Shown here one piece after another: positions 48,139 to 60,000 of a stretch of 64,000 bases of DNA. The position numbers and the translations under genes were made by a program. The stretch covers positions 1,488,001-1,552,000 of the forward strand of contig JAALGY010000054.1 of the NCBI GenBank assembly GCA_032358165.1. The letters run 5' to 3'. The notes beneath the pieces are model-generated. The model searched no databases. It was not told the DNA's origin and saw only the letters and a program-made list of their open reading frames with translations. The stretch comes from Diplosphaera chodatii. Its lineage: Eukaryota; Chlorophyta; Trebouxiophyceae; Prasiolales; Stichococcaceae. Position 1 is the first letter of the stretch, and every line of letters begins with the position of its first letter.

Positions 48139-50084
48139 ATGGAGCCAACGGACACTGTAACTCCAAGGGGTGCGGTGAACGTGCAAGGCCGTCGCATGGC
48201 CAGCTCCCTGAGGCTGACCCCTGATTGCACGCCAGGTCAAGATGCCGGGCGCTACGGTGTCTGGTCACGGTTGTTCACAACTCGTCAGCAGTCACCCAGC
48301 AGACAGCCGCCGCCAGCGCGCCCCTAGCGGCAGTCAGCAAGGGCAAGAGCATGCCACGGCAGGCGACGGCGACAAAGCGCGAGCAGCATGCGAAGGTCAG
48401 TGTCCGAAGTGGGCCACTGAATGGAATGTGATGCTGTACGCTGCAGGAGTGCAACATATCTGCTGTGATCCAACAGACGCAGGTGCGTGCACCGTGGTCA
48501 CCCACTTACTGCCTAACGTGTGCCAGGTCACGCTCCACAAGAACCGGCGCAACAAGCATGCGATGCCGGTGCCCAGCGAGCAGCCACCACAGCGTGTGCC
48601 GGCGTCCCTGGCGCAGTTCGCCAGCTGCCGTGCGCTTGTACTAGACAGCAGCTATCGGCCAATTGATGTCATCAACTGGCAGCGCGCCATCTGTCTTGAC
48701 CTGTTCGACAAGGTATGGCTCTGCACCCGCAGCAGCACGCAGTCTACATGACGAGGTGGCAGAGACGTGACCTGCATGCGATTATGCGGGAATGTTGCGC
48801 TGCCTTGTGCTTGCAGCACAACGTGGCTCATTGTGCGTTCCTCGAGCAGGTGGATGTGCTGGAGTATTTTGAGGATGTAACGGTGCGCAGCGCGCGTACA
48901 TCACACATGATTCCAGCAGTTTGTCGCGTGCGCTTCTATGTCAAGGTGAGCATTTCTGGCAGTGTCAAGGGTGCAGCTGGCGCCAGGTTGCATCGTAGCT
49001 ACGGGTAACATGCGGCAGCATCCTAGCTGGGCTGTGTGCCAAGTTTCATGGTGCTCATACGCAGCGGAACTGGAAGGGGGCGCGGCTCTCGCTGTCGAGG
49101 CGCAACATCATGCTGCGGGACCGCTTCTGCTGCCAGTAAGCCTCGTCCGCTTCAACGAGTTGCTCTGCTAAACCTCAGTGTTGCTGACGTGTTGGCCGCC
49201 CATGCCCTGCTTTCTGGGCAGTCTGGGCAGTGCTTCAGGTATGTGGCTGGTCATTTTCGAGACGTCCAATCTGCCTGTCGTTGGATCGCGCTGCATGCTG
49301 ACACGCCAGCAGAAGCGACACACGACATGTGCAGGTACTGCGGCGCGAGGACGGACCTCACGCTGGACCACGTGAAGCCGGCGTCGAAGGGCGGCAAGTT
49401 CAGCTGGGACAACATGGTGACCGCCTGCATGTCGTGCAACAGCCGCAAGGGCGACCACAGCCTCAAGAAGCTGGGCTGGACGCTGCGCAAGCAGCCCGCG
49501 GTGAGCTGCCCAGCCGCACTGCAGCCCTGCTCCACACTCGGCATGCCGCAGCCCACCTGTCCATGTGCTGCTTGCTGACAAGGCCATTGACTCTGCCTCT
49601 GGCATCCAAAGGAGCTGTCCCTTGGGACTTACCCATGTGCATGCTGCACAGGAGCCGACAGCCAATGAGGTGTCGATCATTGCTGGCATGGGTGTGGCAG
49701 ACATCAGGTAGAATCCGCTGCAAGGCTTGCTGCTGGGTTTGCTGACTGATGCACCCAAATGATTTCTGAGGTTGAGCGGTGTCCAATTGTGCACGTGCTC
49801 TGCAGGACCCCACCCAGGGAGTGGTGAGTCGGCTCGTTAAGCCATGTGTCTGCGCATTTGCCAGTTGTGCGCCGTGCAGTAAGCATAAAGCACATTCAGC
49901 AGTGGCTCACGTGTGTACTTCTGCTGCCCTGCAGGCAGAACTACATCTTCCCAGGTAACACTCCCGCTTTGCTGTGTGCGTCGCCGCCATTTCAGGCATA
50001 CTGCGTATAAGTGCCAACATTCCGGCATGTTGCTGCCCTGCAGGCCAGATGCCGTGCTTCACAGCACATGATGCCCCACTGTGA
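48139..50084 (+). CDS. HNH nuclease-domain protein
   Basis: Core exons: 48527-48712, 48850-48945, 49065-49135, 49335-49500, 49652-49707, 49806-49823, 49935-49954, 50044-50084, preceded by 48289-48395 and probably 48139-48235. The intron between the last two is only 53 nt, so the start may instead be the ATG at 48351. The protein is 232-285 aa. The HNH/McrA core is clear: [20 protein letters not shown], then [20 protein letters not shown] and [12 protein letters not shown], with two CxxC-type zinc pairs and the DH and N residues. Upstream, [20 protein letters not shown] is the usual N-terminal block of this family in cyanobacteria and plants; WQNYIFP near the end is its usual C-terminal block. 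The substrate is not known. Two microexons of 18 and 20 nt encode most of the C-terminal block. A basic, acid-poor N-terminus fits organelle targeting, an inference. Confidence 0.82.
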
Positions 50085-50581
50085 CACATACGGTGCCTTT
50101 GGGAAACGATTGCACCTGTATGTTACGCCAGCGTGGGCAGGTCGCAGGCTTTTGGTTGCAGCCTGCATGCTGCGATAGGGTCCTGCAGCGGGGGAGGCTT
50201 GGGTTGTTGTATGCGCTTGTGACCATATACACTTGGAGACAGTGTCTGTAGCATAATCATCCATGTTGGTCGGTGTCATGGCACGTTTGTGTGGTGGCGC
50301 TGTCATTTCGGTTGCTGTACAATGTTGAGGTGACATGGCATTTGTGGTTATGGTCTTGTGAGGCAGGCTCCATTGTCTTGGATGTGCTCTTGATGCCGTG
50401 GTTATTGGCGGCAAACGTGTCAAAATTCCAGAATTACAACATACGGTAGACCGCGACAACACAGATCACTTAACGTCCACAGGGCTTTCTACTGCTGAGT
50501 TCGCCAAAGACTTGGCATCACTGAAACCCACGAAAAGCAACAACTTTACAGTATACATCCTGCTGACGCACTAGTTTCAGC
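50085..50581. other. convergent 3' spacer
   Basis: Between the HNH gene (+) and the ferredoxin gene (-). AT content is higher than in the coding regions. No exon is supported. Confidence 0.5.
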
Positions 50582-51649
50582 TCACATCCCCTGCGTCAAG
50601 GGGTCCACCTGCAGTGCAATGAAAGACCCCGTTCAGCCTGCAAGTTGGACTTGTTGTGGAGCGCGTGATGACCATCGATCAGACACCTGCGCTCATGTAC
50701 GCCATGCAGCACTCACCTCCTTCCCCAAGATGTGGCCTGTGGGTCCTTTCCATTCGCCCACGCCTAGACTGTAGCCCCAGTCGCTCTGTGTCTCGATGAC
50801 ACAGTCTTCCACTGGTCGCGCCATGCAGATGAGCGCCATGCCCTGTCAGCACCATCCAGCGCCTGTTACGATGACCTTTACACATCCAAACAAAACCCAC
50901 ACTGAGCCACAACTGCTGCACAGCAGATGGCCACAACATACGGCTCACCTTCGCCTGCTCCTCCTCATCGATTGTGAAGCTCAGGTCATCGATCTGCATG
51001 GGCAACAGCGCCATCACCAACCAGCCGTCGGTTCCCGCTTGGGTATGAGCAGCTTCGTCACTACTACACATGTTGCTCTTGCTGTCGTGAACGGTGCGCC
51101 AATTGAGCAAAAGAGCGTGGCTCACGTCGCTTTGATCGACAGATCCTGACACCACCCTGCCAACACATGCCCTGCATCAAGAACTGGCATGCTGTCAGAA
51201 GCCATCTGGATGGAGCTATCAGGGTGTTGTCGACAAGCTGATATTGCTGATTCAACAGTTCATCACCCGCATATGCCGCCTCGACATGTGTACGGCAGCT
51301 CTAAGCCAGCCTCAAGGCCCGCATCGAGGATATATGCGTCCTGCACGCCACATGAATGTCAGGAGCCGGGCACACTTCTGTTAACACTGTCGAACAACGC
51401 TTACTGAAGTGCCGTCGTAACTACCTTTGGCACTTCCACGGCCACTGAAGAGCCCTCAGCGCCCATGAACGTTACAATGGCGCTGCCAGTTGCCGCCACC
51501 TGCTTACGCTCGTTAACCATGTCTTTGCAGAAAGCATCGGCTGCATATACACGCGTAACTGATCCCCTTCGACTTCTGGGCTGTGCCAGCGTCTGCTGCA
51601 GCTGATGACATCTGTGCAGGGCACCGCAGGGCCGATGCAGCGCAAACAT
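50582..51649 (-). CDS. [2Fe-2S] plant-type ferredoxin-like protein
   Basis: Six exons, phases consistent: 51649-51425, 51340-51267, 51171-51126, 50993-50949, 50842-50717, 50608-50582; 180 aa. After a Gln/Arg/Ser-rich presequence of about 55 residues ([20 protein letters not shown], acid-poor, plastid-like) comes [58 protein letters not shown] and [15 protein letters not shown]. The cluster cysteines C-x4-C-x2-C plus a distal Cys (ICMA) are all present. SVDQSD and the acidic DEEE stretch are hallmarks of photosynthetic ferredoxins, which carry electrons from photosystem I. Unlike PetF it has about 30 extra C-terminal residues ([20 protein letters not shown] and on), so it is more likely a divergent FdC-type ferredoxin than the main electron carrier. 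Small exons of 45-46 nt complete the domain. Confidence 0.88.
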
Positions 51650-52049
51650 TGCAACTGCCCACAATGAATTTGACTGTTAGGCACGTCAAGGGACAGGCAG
51701 CAGCACGCGCTGTTCGTAGTGTCACACCAGAGTCTCTTGCAACAGTCGCCGATGATTGCGGCGCGCTGCCTGACAAGATTGTGCAGCAACGCGCAGAAGC
51801 CAATCACATTGATATCATGGAGTGAAGACGCTTTGACGACTTGCCGTCTGACAGATCGGCTGCCGTACGTCTTGTGATCGGCATGAGATTGGGAACTTTG
51901 CAGGAAGCATTTCACATTGGACGTGCCTAAACGACCTCCTCGATCCTGAGTAGCTACGCCCTGATGCATGTGCCTCAACTCTCAGCCGATTCCACACGCA
52001 CGGAGACATAAAGACACGTGCTCTCCGTTGACACACGGTGGCGGCCGCC
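51650..52049. other. upstream region of the ferredoxin gene
   Basis: About 400 bp between the ferredoxin start (-) and the stop codon of the RRP9 gene (-). It contains the ferredoxin promoter and the RRP9 3' UTR. No element was recognised. Confidence 0.4.
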
Positions 52050-55000
52050 TCATTCATCCCGCAGCGTCAGCCGGTGCAGGAGCAAGCCATTCCGCGCCTT
52101 CTTGTCACGTGCCCAGCGCCCCAGCCGTGGCTCCTGTCCCATGCCGGCCAGCAGAAACCTGCCGCTGCGCGCGATCTGCACAGCACACCAGGCACCATAC
52201 TCGGGGCATCTTCAGGGAAATTATGTGGGTACACGACAACATGTGAGGTAAACAAGCTGCCACCGTATAGCATGACGCATGTCACCACTGCTATCCGCAC
52301 CTGCAGTGCGTTGACGAAGCCGCGGGCGGGCAGCCCGCCGAGCGGCTCCAGGGTGCGCCCCGCGCCTGGTCGCTCCCCCTGCACCGCCCACAGCCGCACC
52401 ATGCCATCGCCCGCGCCCGATGCCTGTCACATGCCACAGCAGCTATGTCCCTGACGCCAGCTCTTTGACGAGCAGCTGGATGACAACAGCTGAATGGAGC
52501 GTTTTGCACCCCAAACAGTCCCCTGTGCTCCGCAGGTTCAATGTTGCTGCACTCCAACGAAGAGATCTCCCAACCCCCGGCTGCATGTCCGGGCTGCCTC
52601 GGCTGCGTCAAGCGTTTTGCGCGGCAGCCTGTGGCAGATGCACAGGTCTGCAGGCCACCCACCACGAGGTCGCTGCCGCGGCAGGAGGCGACGGCGGACA
52701 CCCAGGATGTGGCGTCGCCGCCCACACCGCCAGCGCCCGCGGGGTCCGGAGCAGCCGGGTGCGCGCCCCGCGCCACGTGCACCTGACATTGGCATACACC
52801 TTTGGGGCGTCAGCCCTTTCAGAGTGGCTGCCATGGCCGATCTCAACAGCTTAAGAATAACCTGCTGTGCACATGCAGCTGGACTGGGGTCATGCACCAC
52901 ATATGCTGGGCCCCACTACATGCATGCATAGGCATCATGGAAGCATGTGTTGTGGGAGGCAATGCCACACGCACCGGCTTCTTTTTGAGCTGGCTCCACA
53001 GCGCCAGACCGCCATCCGAGGAGCCCGACACCCACTCGGTTCCCGTCACATACGCCACGCAGTCAATGGCCTGGCCATAACCCCTGCGCCGAGTGTCAAG
53101 CATTTCAGCATGCTGCACTTGTTTGGCTCCTGGGCACCTGGCAACGAGAGAGCCAGGAGGCTGGCTACAGAATGGGACGCTGAGCAACCGTTTAGACCCA
53201 GGTACAGGCTGCGCGCAACCATGAGTGCAAGCTATAGTATACCTGAATATGAGCTGCGACTCCTCTGGCACCTTCCAGACACGACATGTGTGGTCTTGCC
53301 CACTGGTCAGCACCCGCTCTGCTCGTAATGCATCCACCGCGAGCACCTGGAGATGGCACACTGCATGTGTAGCCATGGCGGGCAGTGCAATGTGCCCAGT
53401 CAGTTCCCTTTGAACACAACCGGAAGTACACATGTCCTTGCGAGCCACTACAGCTGTCAAGCACACTCCAGATTGGCTGGGTATTTCGCAAGCACCATTC
53501 TGCACAGCTGCTCGTGATCGAACGCGGCTCGTAGTGCGGTGCACCTCGCTCTGGTGGCCGTACAGCGTGTCGACATATGCGCGGTCGTCCAGGCTCCAGA
53601 TCTTGACGGTGCGGTCGAAGGACCCCGAGTACAGCACATGCGTGTCGTCCCGGAACGCGAGCCCCGTCACGATGTCCCGATGGTGCGAGAAGCCCTGCAC
53701 AACAGCGGCAGCCGTGGTGACAACATTGACACGCATCATGTGGTGGAGTGCTGCGCCAGGTGCTGTGCCCCATGCAAGATGTCACCAACGCCTTGCTACT
53801 CAGCACCGCAAGTCGGCACGCGTTGTGCAGCGCACCTGTACGTACTGCCGGCTGCGGGTGTCCCAGACGTGCACCTTGCGGTCGCCGCCCCCCACCGCCA
53901 GATACTGGCCATCGGAGCTGACGGCGGCTGCCAGGAGCGCGCCTGCACGGGGTTCATCAGCATGTGGTGCAGGCCGGCTATGAGATGACAGAGCAGAAAC
54001 TCCTGTTGCAACAGGCGGGTGCCAGTGTGGTAGGGGCCAGGTAGCCTGGGAGAGCCTCGAGCATCCAGCACACCTACACCGCCTCCCCGCTGCGCTGATT
54101 TCGCCACCCAGTCCGCCGCCGTGCCAGTCTCTGTGACATGTCCGATGGCGCCTGTGCTGTCCTGGAACCTCGTGCTGCAGGGCAGGCAGACAAGGCTCAT
54201 GTTGGGTCATTTCATTGGGAGACATGCATGCCTGTACATCCAGTTGCCGAGATGAAGTGCTCACCACACGCCGCTCTCAACGTCCATGTGCACCACCCTG
54301 CCGTCCTTCGACACGGAGTAGGCTGTCCTGTCGTCTGCTGTCAGCGCCAAAGCAGTGACCGAGTGCCTGCACATGCCATCAGCCGTCAGGGATGGATGCA
54401 GCGCCTCTGGAAAGCATTGTCTCCTTCCTCTGAAACCCCTCGCCTGCCATGCACTCACCTGTGGCACTTGGTGAGGCGGCCACCCGTGCTGGGATGGGCC
54501 TCGTCTCCTGCCTGTCTGGATTGCGGCAGCACTATGCGATGCGCAATGTGCCGCTGCAGCTGCCCCGTTGCCTGCAAGATGCAACTGGGATCGTCCATGC
54601 ACATCTTTGGCATCAAGTGTGCCATGGACACACCTTTCGACTGCGATGACCGACACCGAAAGGGTTTGCTAAATGCTGGGCATGCGTCTGGTGCGCCAGA
54701 TGTTCACAGCGCACCTCCAGTGCATCGCCGCACAGGCGCTGCGCGACCGCATCATGCGTAGTCTCATCCTCGCTGCCGCTGCCCTCCGCTGCCTCCGCCT
54801 CCCGCAGCTGCGCAAGGTACGCCTTGGCTGCAGATGGCAGTACAAGACTTCTCTTGTAAAGCCTGTGTTCACCCCAGGTGCCGGGAGTGCAGCGCCTTCA
54901 CCAACCTGTCGAGTTGCTGCGGCTGCTCGTCATCACAGCATTTCTGCAAAACGAGCATATGCAATGTCAAAAGTGCAACGTCAACAACCGAAGCTATACC

Positions 55001-55317
55001 TAGGCGCAGCTTCTTCTGCTCAGCCGTCTCCTCCGCCGACTCGTCGCTGGAGTAATTGTCCTCCGCATCGCCGCCCGCCTCCTCATCGCTGGCCTACACA
55101 TCAATGACTCTGCGTGCTGTCATACCAATCAACGGATGCAACGCAGCATGGCTTGCTCCCGCGATGTGCCCGCACCACTGCAGCCGCAGTGCGGGCTGCT
55201 GACCTGGAACATGTCGGCGTCATCGGCGTCCGGCAGCAGGTCCTCCTCCTGCCTGCGCCGCTTGGCTGCCCCACCGCTGGCGGCCTTGGACCCCCGCTTG
55301 CCTTTAGGCCGCGCCAT
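52050..55317 (-). CDS. RRP9: RRP9 / U3-55K, U3 snoRNP WD40 protein
   Basis: Thirteen exons, all phases consistent: 55317-55204, 55093-55000, 54827-54715, 54571-54459, 54366-54265, 54174-54080, 53942-53836, 53694-53545, 53346-53243, 53083-52975, 52782-52663, 52423-52301, 52175-52050; 489 aa. The start is basic and acidic by turns (MARPKGKRGSK with KRRRQEEDLL, then DEEAGGDAEDNYSSDESAEE). Seven WD repeats follow: HSVTALALTADDRTAYSVSK, LAVGGGDRKVHVWDTRS, HHRDIVTGLAFRDDTHVLYS with SFDRTVKIWSLDD, VLTSGQDHTCRVWKVPEESQ, AIDCVAYVTG with SSDGGLALWSQLKKKP, AGDGMVRLWAVQGERP, and GMGQEPRLGRWARDKKARNG. The phrases VWKVPEESQLIF and GRW...ARNGLLLHRLTL are specific to RRP9. It binds the U3 snoRNA B/C motif and works in 18S rRNA processing in the nucleolus. 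It is divergent from RPB12. Confidence 0.95.
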
Positions 55318-55644
55318 GTGGCCCCAAGTCGCGGCCAGCCACTGCTGGCGTGATTGCTGAACGTCAACCAGGCGCACAGCCGTCAGCGGCCGCAGAGAGG
55401 TGCCGCCCGATGACCCGTGAACGGGACCTGGTGCACGCAGCGCTTCAACAGGACCCTTCAGGCATCATTGATGACGGTTGGAATGATTGCGGTCGTCAAT
55501 TTGCACCAATGCAGCCTCTGCGTGAGTGCCATCTCCCACATGCCCTGCATGACAGCAGGAAGGAGGAGGGAGCTCGCACAGCTCTGCTGATGCTTGCAAG
55601 CATGAGCAAACTCACAACTTCAACATTCATTGTGCCATGGCAGC
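55318..55644. promoter_or_regulatory. shared upstream region of RRP9 and RPB12
   Basis: 327 bp between divergent ATGs. It presumably contains both promoters, and possibly a 5' UTR intron of RPB12, since a CAG acceptor-like site abuts its ATG. No element was recognised. Confidence 0.45.
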
Positions 55645-55815
55645 ATGAACGCACCGTCGGTGTTCAACGCGGCGCCGGGCGTGGCCTACCTGTGCGGCGA
55701 CTGCGGCGCGGAGAACACCATCAAGCCGGGGGACGTGATTCGGTGCCGCGACTGCGGCTACCGCATTCTGTACAAGAAGCGCACCAAGCGGGTCGTGCAG
55801 TACGAGGCCAGATGA
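55645..55815 (+). CDS. RPB12: RNA polymerase subunit RPB12 (ABC10-alpha)
   Basis: One exon, 56 aa. The sequence [20 protein letters not shown] plus [20 protein letters not shown] is the complete RPB12 zinc ribbon: four cysteines as CxxC...CxxC, and the basic C-terminus ending EAR as in other eukaryotes. The subunit is shared by RNA polymerases I, II and III. The ATG at 55645 is chosen because family members have a short N-terminal extension of about 10 residues. The upstream ATG at 55637 is out of frame. The length is normal. The gene is small enough to be missed by automatic annotation. Confidence 0.93.
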   Translation: MNAPSVFNAAPGVAYLCGDCGAENTIKPGDVIRCRDCGYRILYKKRTKRVVQYEAR

Positions 55816-56104
55816 CGGCGGCACGGCACTGATGGCTACGCAGCTGAGTGGCATTCAGTGTCAGGCGGTTGCGATTCATCAAGCAAGCGGGGGAGGAGAC
55901 GGCGCTCAATGACAGAAATGGGTGAAGCGTTTCAGCAGCTTCTTGGTTTATATGCTATGACTGTCATCACACGGTTCAGATGTAGGCCAGGCGCTCAAAC
56001 GCTGTGCTTCAGATATAGCAGCGTGTAAACATGTCACCAGCAGACCATGCCACTGGGCGCCGATGCGGCTCCTGATGATTGCAGCTTGCACTGCTTCGTT
56101 CAAG

Positions 56105-59100
56105 TCAACCCGCATTCACTGCGACTGCGACGGCTGCTGCTTCGGCCATGGCTTCGTCCTCTGCCACGTCGCTGGCCGGACTGGGCGCCGTTCCAGTTAC
56201 ACATGCTGCCGCAGCCGGCTGCTCCGCTGCTGCTAGCAGCCCCGGGGCAGACGTGAGCTGGTCAAGCTGGTCAGCTTGTGACCCATCCTCACCCCCCTCA
56301 CCCTCCTCGGTGTCTTCTTTCGACTCGCTGCCATCACCGTCGGAAGCACTGACAGCTCGAGGTGCCGCGTCTGTTGGCGCTGCACCACCTGCCGCCAGCT
56401 GCACAGCGGTGCTGGGTGCTTCCTCTTCATCTGACACATCATCGTCGACGTCAGAAACATCCAGCTGTGGCACTGGCGGCGCCTGCTGTGCAGCAGGACG
56501 CTCTGGGCTGGTCACATACAGCAGCTCAACGCCGCTGCTGGCCCCATCCAGAAAGTTGTTGACCACAAGGAACCTGCATGCACAAAGAAAGACACGTGCA
56601 ATCACGATATCCTCCTGTTGTGCAGCTCATGTTCGCATGTAAGCATGATGGTGCAGGGTGACAGGCATTGCCCGCATCTGCGTCTCAATGCACAGAGCCC
56701 TTGAGCTGATCAGCTGCAGCTTGCCACGCACCTGAAGCACTGCAGCAGGTAGCTGCGGTCGCGGCGGATGTCCTTGGCCAGCAGCTTCTGCAGCAGCGTG
56801 GGCTTGCGCGGGCGCGCCGGTGGCGGCATCCCAGCATGCTGAGGCCGTTGTTGCTGCCAGCCTCGGCCGCCGGACTGCTGTTGCTGCTGCTGCCAGCCTC
56901 TGCCACCGATGCGCCCGCCATACTGCTGCTGGCCCCTGCCGCTGAACTGGCCCCGGCCTGCGTGCGGGGCCTGCTGCTGCTGACCTGCCACAGTGGCTGC
57001 AGGCGCCTCCACCACAGTACTGCTGTGCACAGCAGCGTCCTGCTCGCTTCCAGCGCCGTACTCCTGCTGCAGCGCCGCCAACCCATCGGCAGCAGTTGGC
57101 CCGCTAGCCGGCTGCTCGGGTGCGGTGGTTGCACCTTCCTCCACTCGGGCTCTCTTGGAGGCTGCATCGGCCCCATCTGCTGCAGCGGCTGCTGCTGCTT
57201 CCGCTGGGCGCTTCGTGCCTGACGCTGCGGCGGGCGCCAGCGTGTCAGTGGAAGGAGCTTCCTGGCCATCTTGTGGTACACTCCCCAGGCCGTTGTGGCT
57301 GCTCGGCCCGCTTTGATGCGGGCCGTTCTGCTGCAGGCTGTGGCTGCCGTTCCATGGGCCATTGCTCTGAAAGCGGCCCCCACCCCGGCCGCCGCTGTTG
57401 AATCGACCACCACGCCCGCCGCGGTCGAACCGACCGCCCCTGCCGCCGCGCCCGCCTCGACCTGTTTTGAGTGCGCAACAACATCGTGGGTGGTGACAAC
57501 CTTAGGTGAGCAAGCATAACCTGATATTTACATGACACCAATGATGACATCAATCAAAGGGCGCATCACATCAAACTGCCTGCTGCCTCAATATTTGCAG
57601 TGGCAACAATGCTGAAACCATCATAGCAGTCACCTCCGTTGAAGTCGCTGAAGCGGCCACGTCCTCGGCCCCCGCGGCCGCCGGGGCTGAAGCCCCGTCC
57701 GCCGCCACCGCGCCCTGGCGGGGAGAACCTGCCGCCGCCATCGCCCTCGCCCCCGCCAAACATGAACGTCGTGCCCGCCTGCAGCCCCAAGCTGCCAGCC
57801 TCAACATGCGTCTGAATGCACTCGAAAGCTGCAGGAAGATGTCCGGTCTCGCAGAAGTGGCCAACCAGCAACTGGTGGCGCCTGGCCAGGGTGCACGGCT
57901 GCGGGGGGCACCTCCTTGTCGAGGCCCATGGCGCGCTGCTGCTCCACCACCTCCCTTAGCCGCCGCTGCCGCTCCGCGCGGGCGTCCAGCTGCCCCGTGG
58001 CTGTCCGCCTGCAGGACCGGGTGTACGCAAGCCGTGTGCGAGCGAGATGCGGTGCCAGCCATGCAGCCAGCATGCCCAGCCTGTAGTTCAATCAGCACAC
58101 TTCCTCCACCACCAACAGCCAATGATGGCAAGCACATGGATGTCCACAGCGCACCTGTCGGCATCTGCCTGCTTCACAGCCAGGTTGGCAGTGGACGGGT
58201 AGGACGCCTTCCGCTCCTGTATCCACTTGTCAAGCTCCGACTTCTCAGCTGGGTTGGACGGCTGCGCAACCACTGCATTCTCCGTCATGCGTGGCAGCGG
58301 CATCGCCAGCAGCGCTGCTTCCTGCTTCTTCTTCCCCAGGGGCTGCAATGCGACAGCAGAGCAGACACGTCTCGTGACATCCCTGGGATGATCAGGCACT
58401 CTGGCGTGAGACGTAGCATTGCTGCAGTGCCAATGATGCTGTGTGCTTGTGACAGGAGCTGTCGAGGACAGCAATGTCATGATGCCTCCAGCTGACGCTG
58501 CCATCTGCAGCCCACCTGCATGGCTCCAGCAGCAGGGGCAGTGGGGCCTGCACGCCCGCCGGCGAACCCACCGCCACGCGCGGGCGGGCCCCTGCCGGCG
58601 AGCGGCATGCCGCGGCCGCCATTGACCAGCATGGCACGGCCACCCTGCGGGCCGCTGCGGCCGCGGCCGCCGCCGCCCCTGCCCCCACGCCCACGGCCGC
58701 CATGCTGCTGTGGCAGGCCTCGGCCATACCCGTGCTGGCCTGCTGCTGGCGGCAGCCCCGGTCGTGGCCCTGCCGCCCCTTGCAATGGCGGTCGTGGTCC
58801 CGTTGGGGGTGCAAACCCCTGCCCAGATGGCCTGCAGGTACAAGAAGCAGGTTGCACTGTCAGCATGCAAGTCATGTGCATACGTGACTGGAGGACCTTC
58901 TGTGGGGTCAGACATGGCTCTGTAATGTACAATTCTAGCATTGGATGTCTCACATGGGTGGCCGGTGTGCTGGCGGCTGAGCTGGGGGCCGATGCAGCAG
59001 CTGCGGAGCTGGCTGCGGCGGCGGGCGCGGCGCCTGCTGTTGCTGCCATTGCTGGGGACGCGGCGGCCGCTGCGCCGGCGGCCGGTACTGCTGCTGAAGC

Positions 59101-59618
59101 TGCGGCTGATAGCTGTGTTGCTGCTGCTGCTGATGCTGCTGCGGCGTCAAGCCGCCAGGCTGCTGGAATGCAGGCCGCTGTCCCTGCTGCTGGTAGCTTG
59201 GCCGCGGCGCCTGGTACCCAGCCTGCTGCTGCTGCTGCTGCTGGTAGGGCTGCTGCTGCTGCTGCAGAGGCGAGTAGGCAGGCGCTCCGGCTGCCGTCAT
59301 GGGCACCACCACACCAAACTGCGGTGTCCCATTGCTCGAGGGCATCTGGACCAGCTGCAGAGGCTGGCCTGCTGGCATGCATGCCGCAATGCTCTGCATC
59401 ATATCCTACATTGCAGCATTGGGAAGGCGTTGACACGCGGTGCATCAGCTGATATTGTACTCCTCAGTCTCGACACCAGCAACGGCATTGCGATCGCAAC
59501 CAATGAATGCATCACAATGCGACTGAATGCCTGCAACCTCTCGCACCTGTTGCCCCTGCAATGGGTTGGCCTTTTGCTGCGCAGCCGGCCGGCCGCCGCC
59601 AATGCCCGTGCTGTACAT
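56105..59618 (-). CDS. NUFIP1-like protein, RGG-rich (box C/D snoRNP assembly)
   Basis: Eight exons, phases consistent: 59618-59547, 59405-58954, 58831-58516, 58342-58155, 58008-57912, 57778-57634, 57461-56732, 56573-56105; 822 aa. Two conserved NUFIP1 parts are seen. In the middle is SELDKWIQERKASYPSTANL (the NUFIP1 peptide that in yeast Rsa1 and human NUFIP1 binds SNU13/15.5K). Near the C-terminus is RKPTLLQKLLAKDIRRDRSY followed by LLQCFRFLVVNNFL. Around them lie a Gln/Pro-rich N-terminus (with MYSTGIGGGRPA as start), and long RGG/GRG arrays in exons 3, 6 and 7. An acidic Ala-rich tail ends the protein. I do not see the N-terminal zinc finger of human NUFIP1. The likely role is assembly of box C/D snoRNPs, with RGG regions binding RNA; this is inferred from the family. 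Confidence 0.87.
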
Positions 59619-60000
59619 TGTGGCTGGGTATCACGCGCCAGGATGTTCAATGATGAGTACTGTACGCCAAAGTGATATCTGGTGTGGCAGGCAACCCAAC
59701 AACGAGGTTGTAAGATTTGCACTAATTGGTGGCATGGCTAAACATCCGTGAGCCTTGATTGCTTTAAGGCAACCCGAAGTCGACGCTGTCAGCGGACCAG
59801 CTGTGGTCGAAGTCTAGTGTAGCCTGTCAAGTGATCGCCGGCCAAGTTGGTCGCAAATGTCATTCTGAGAAAATCCACCGTACCACATTCATGCATGTTC
59901 CTCATTCCTCCGTCGCTCACAAACACGTTCACATGCCTCATATGCTCCTTCATCATTTCTCGCCTGTGTCTGGGAAGTATACAGCCGAACCCGTGTGCAC
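59619..60000. promoter_or_regulatory. shared upstream region of NUFIP1-like and TMEM242-like genes
   Basis: 382 bp between divergent start codons. Both promoters are expected here. No element was recognised. Confidence 0.4.
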
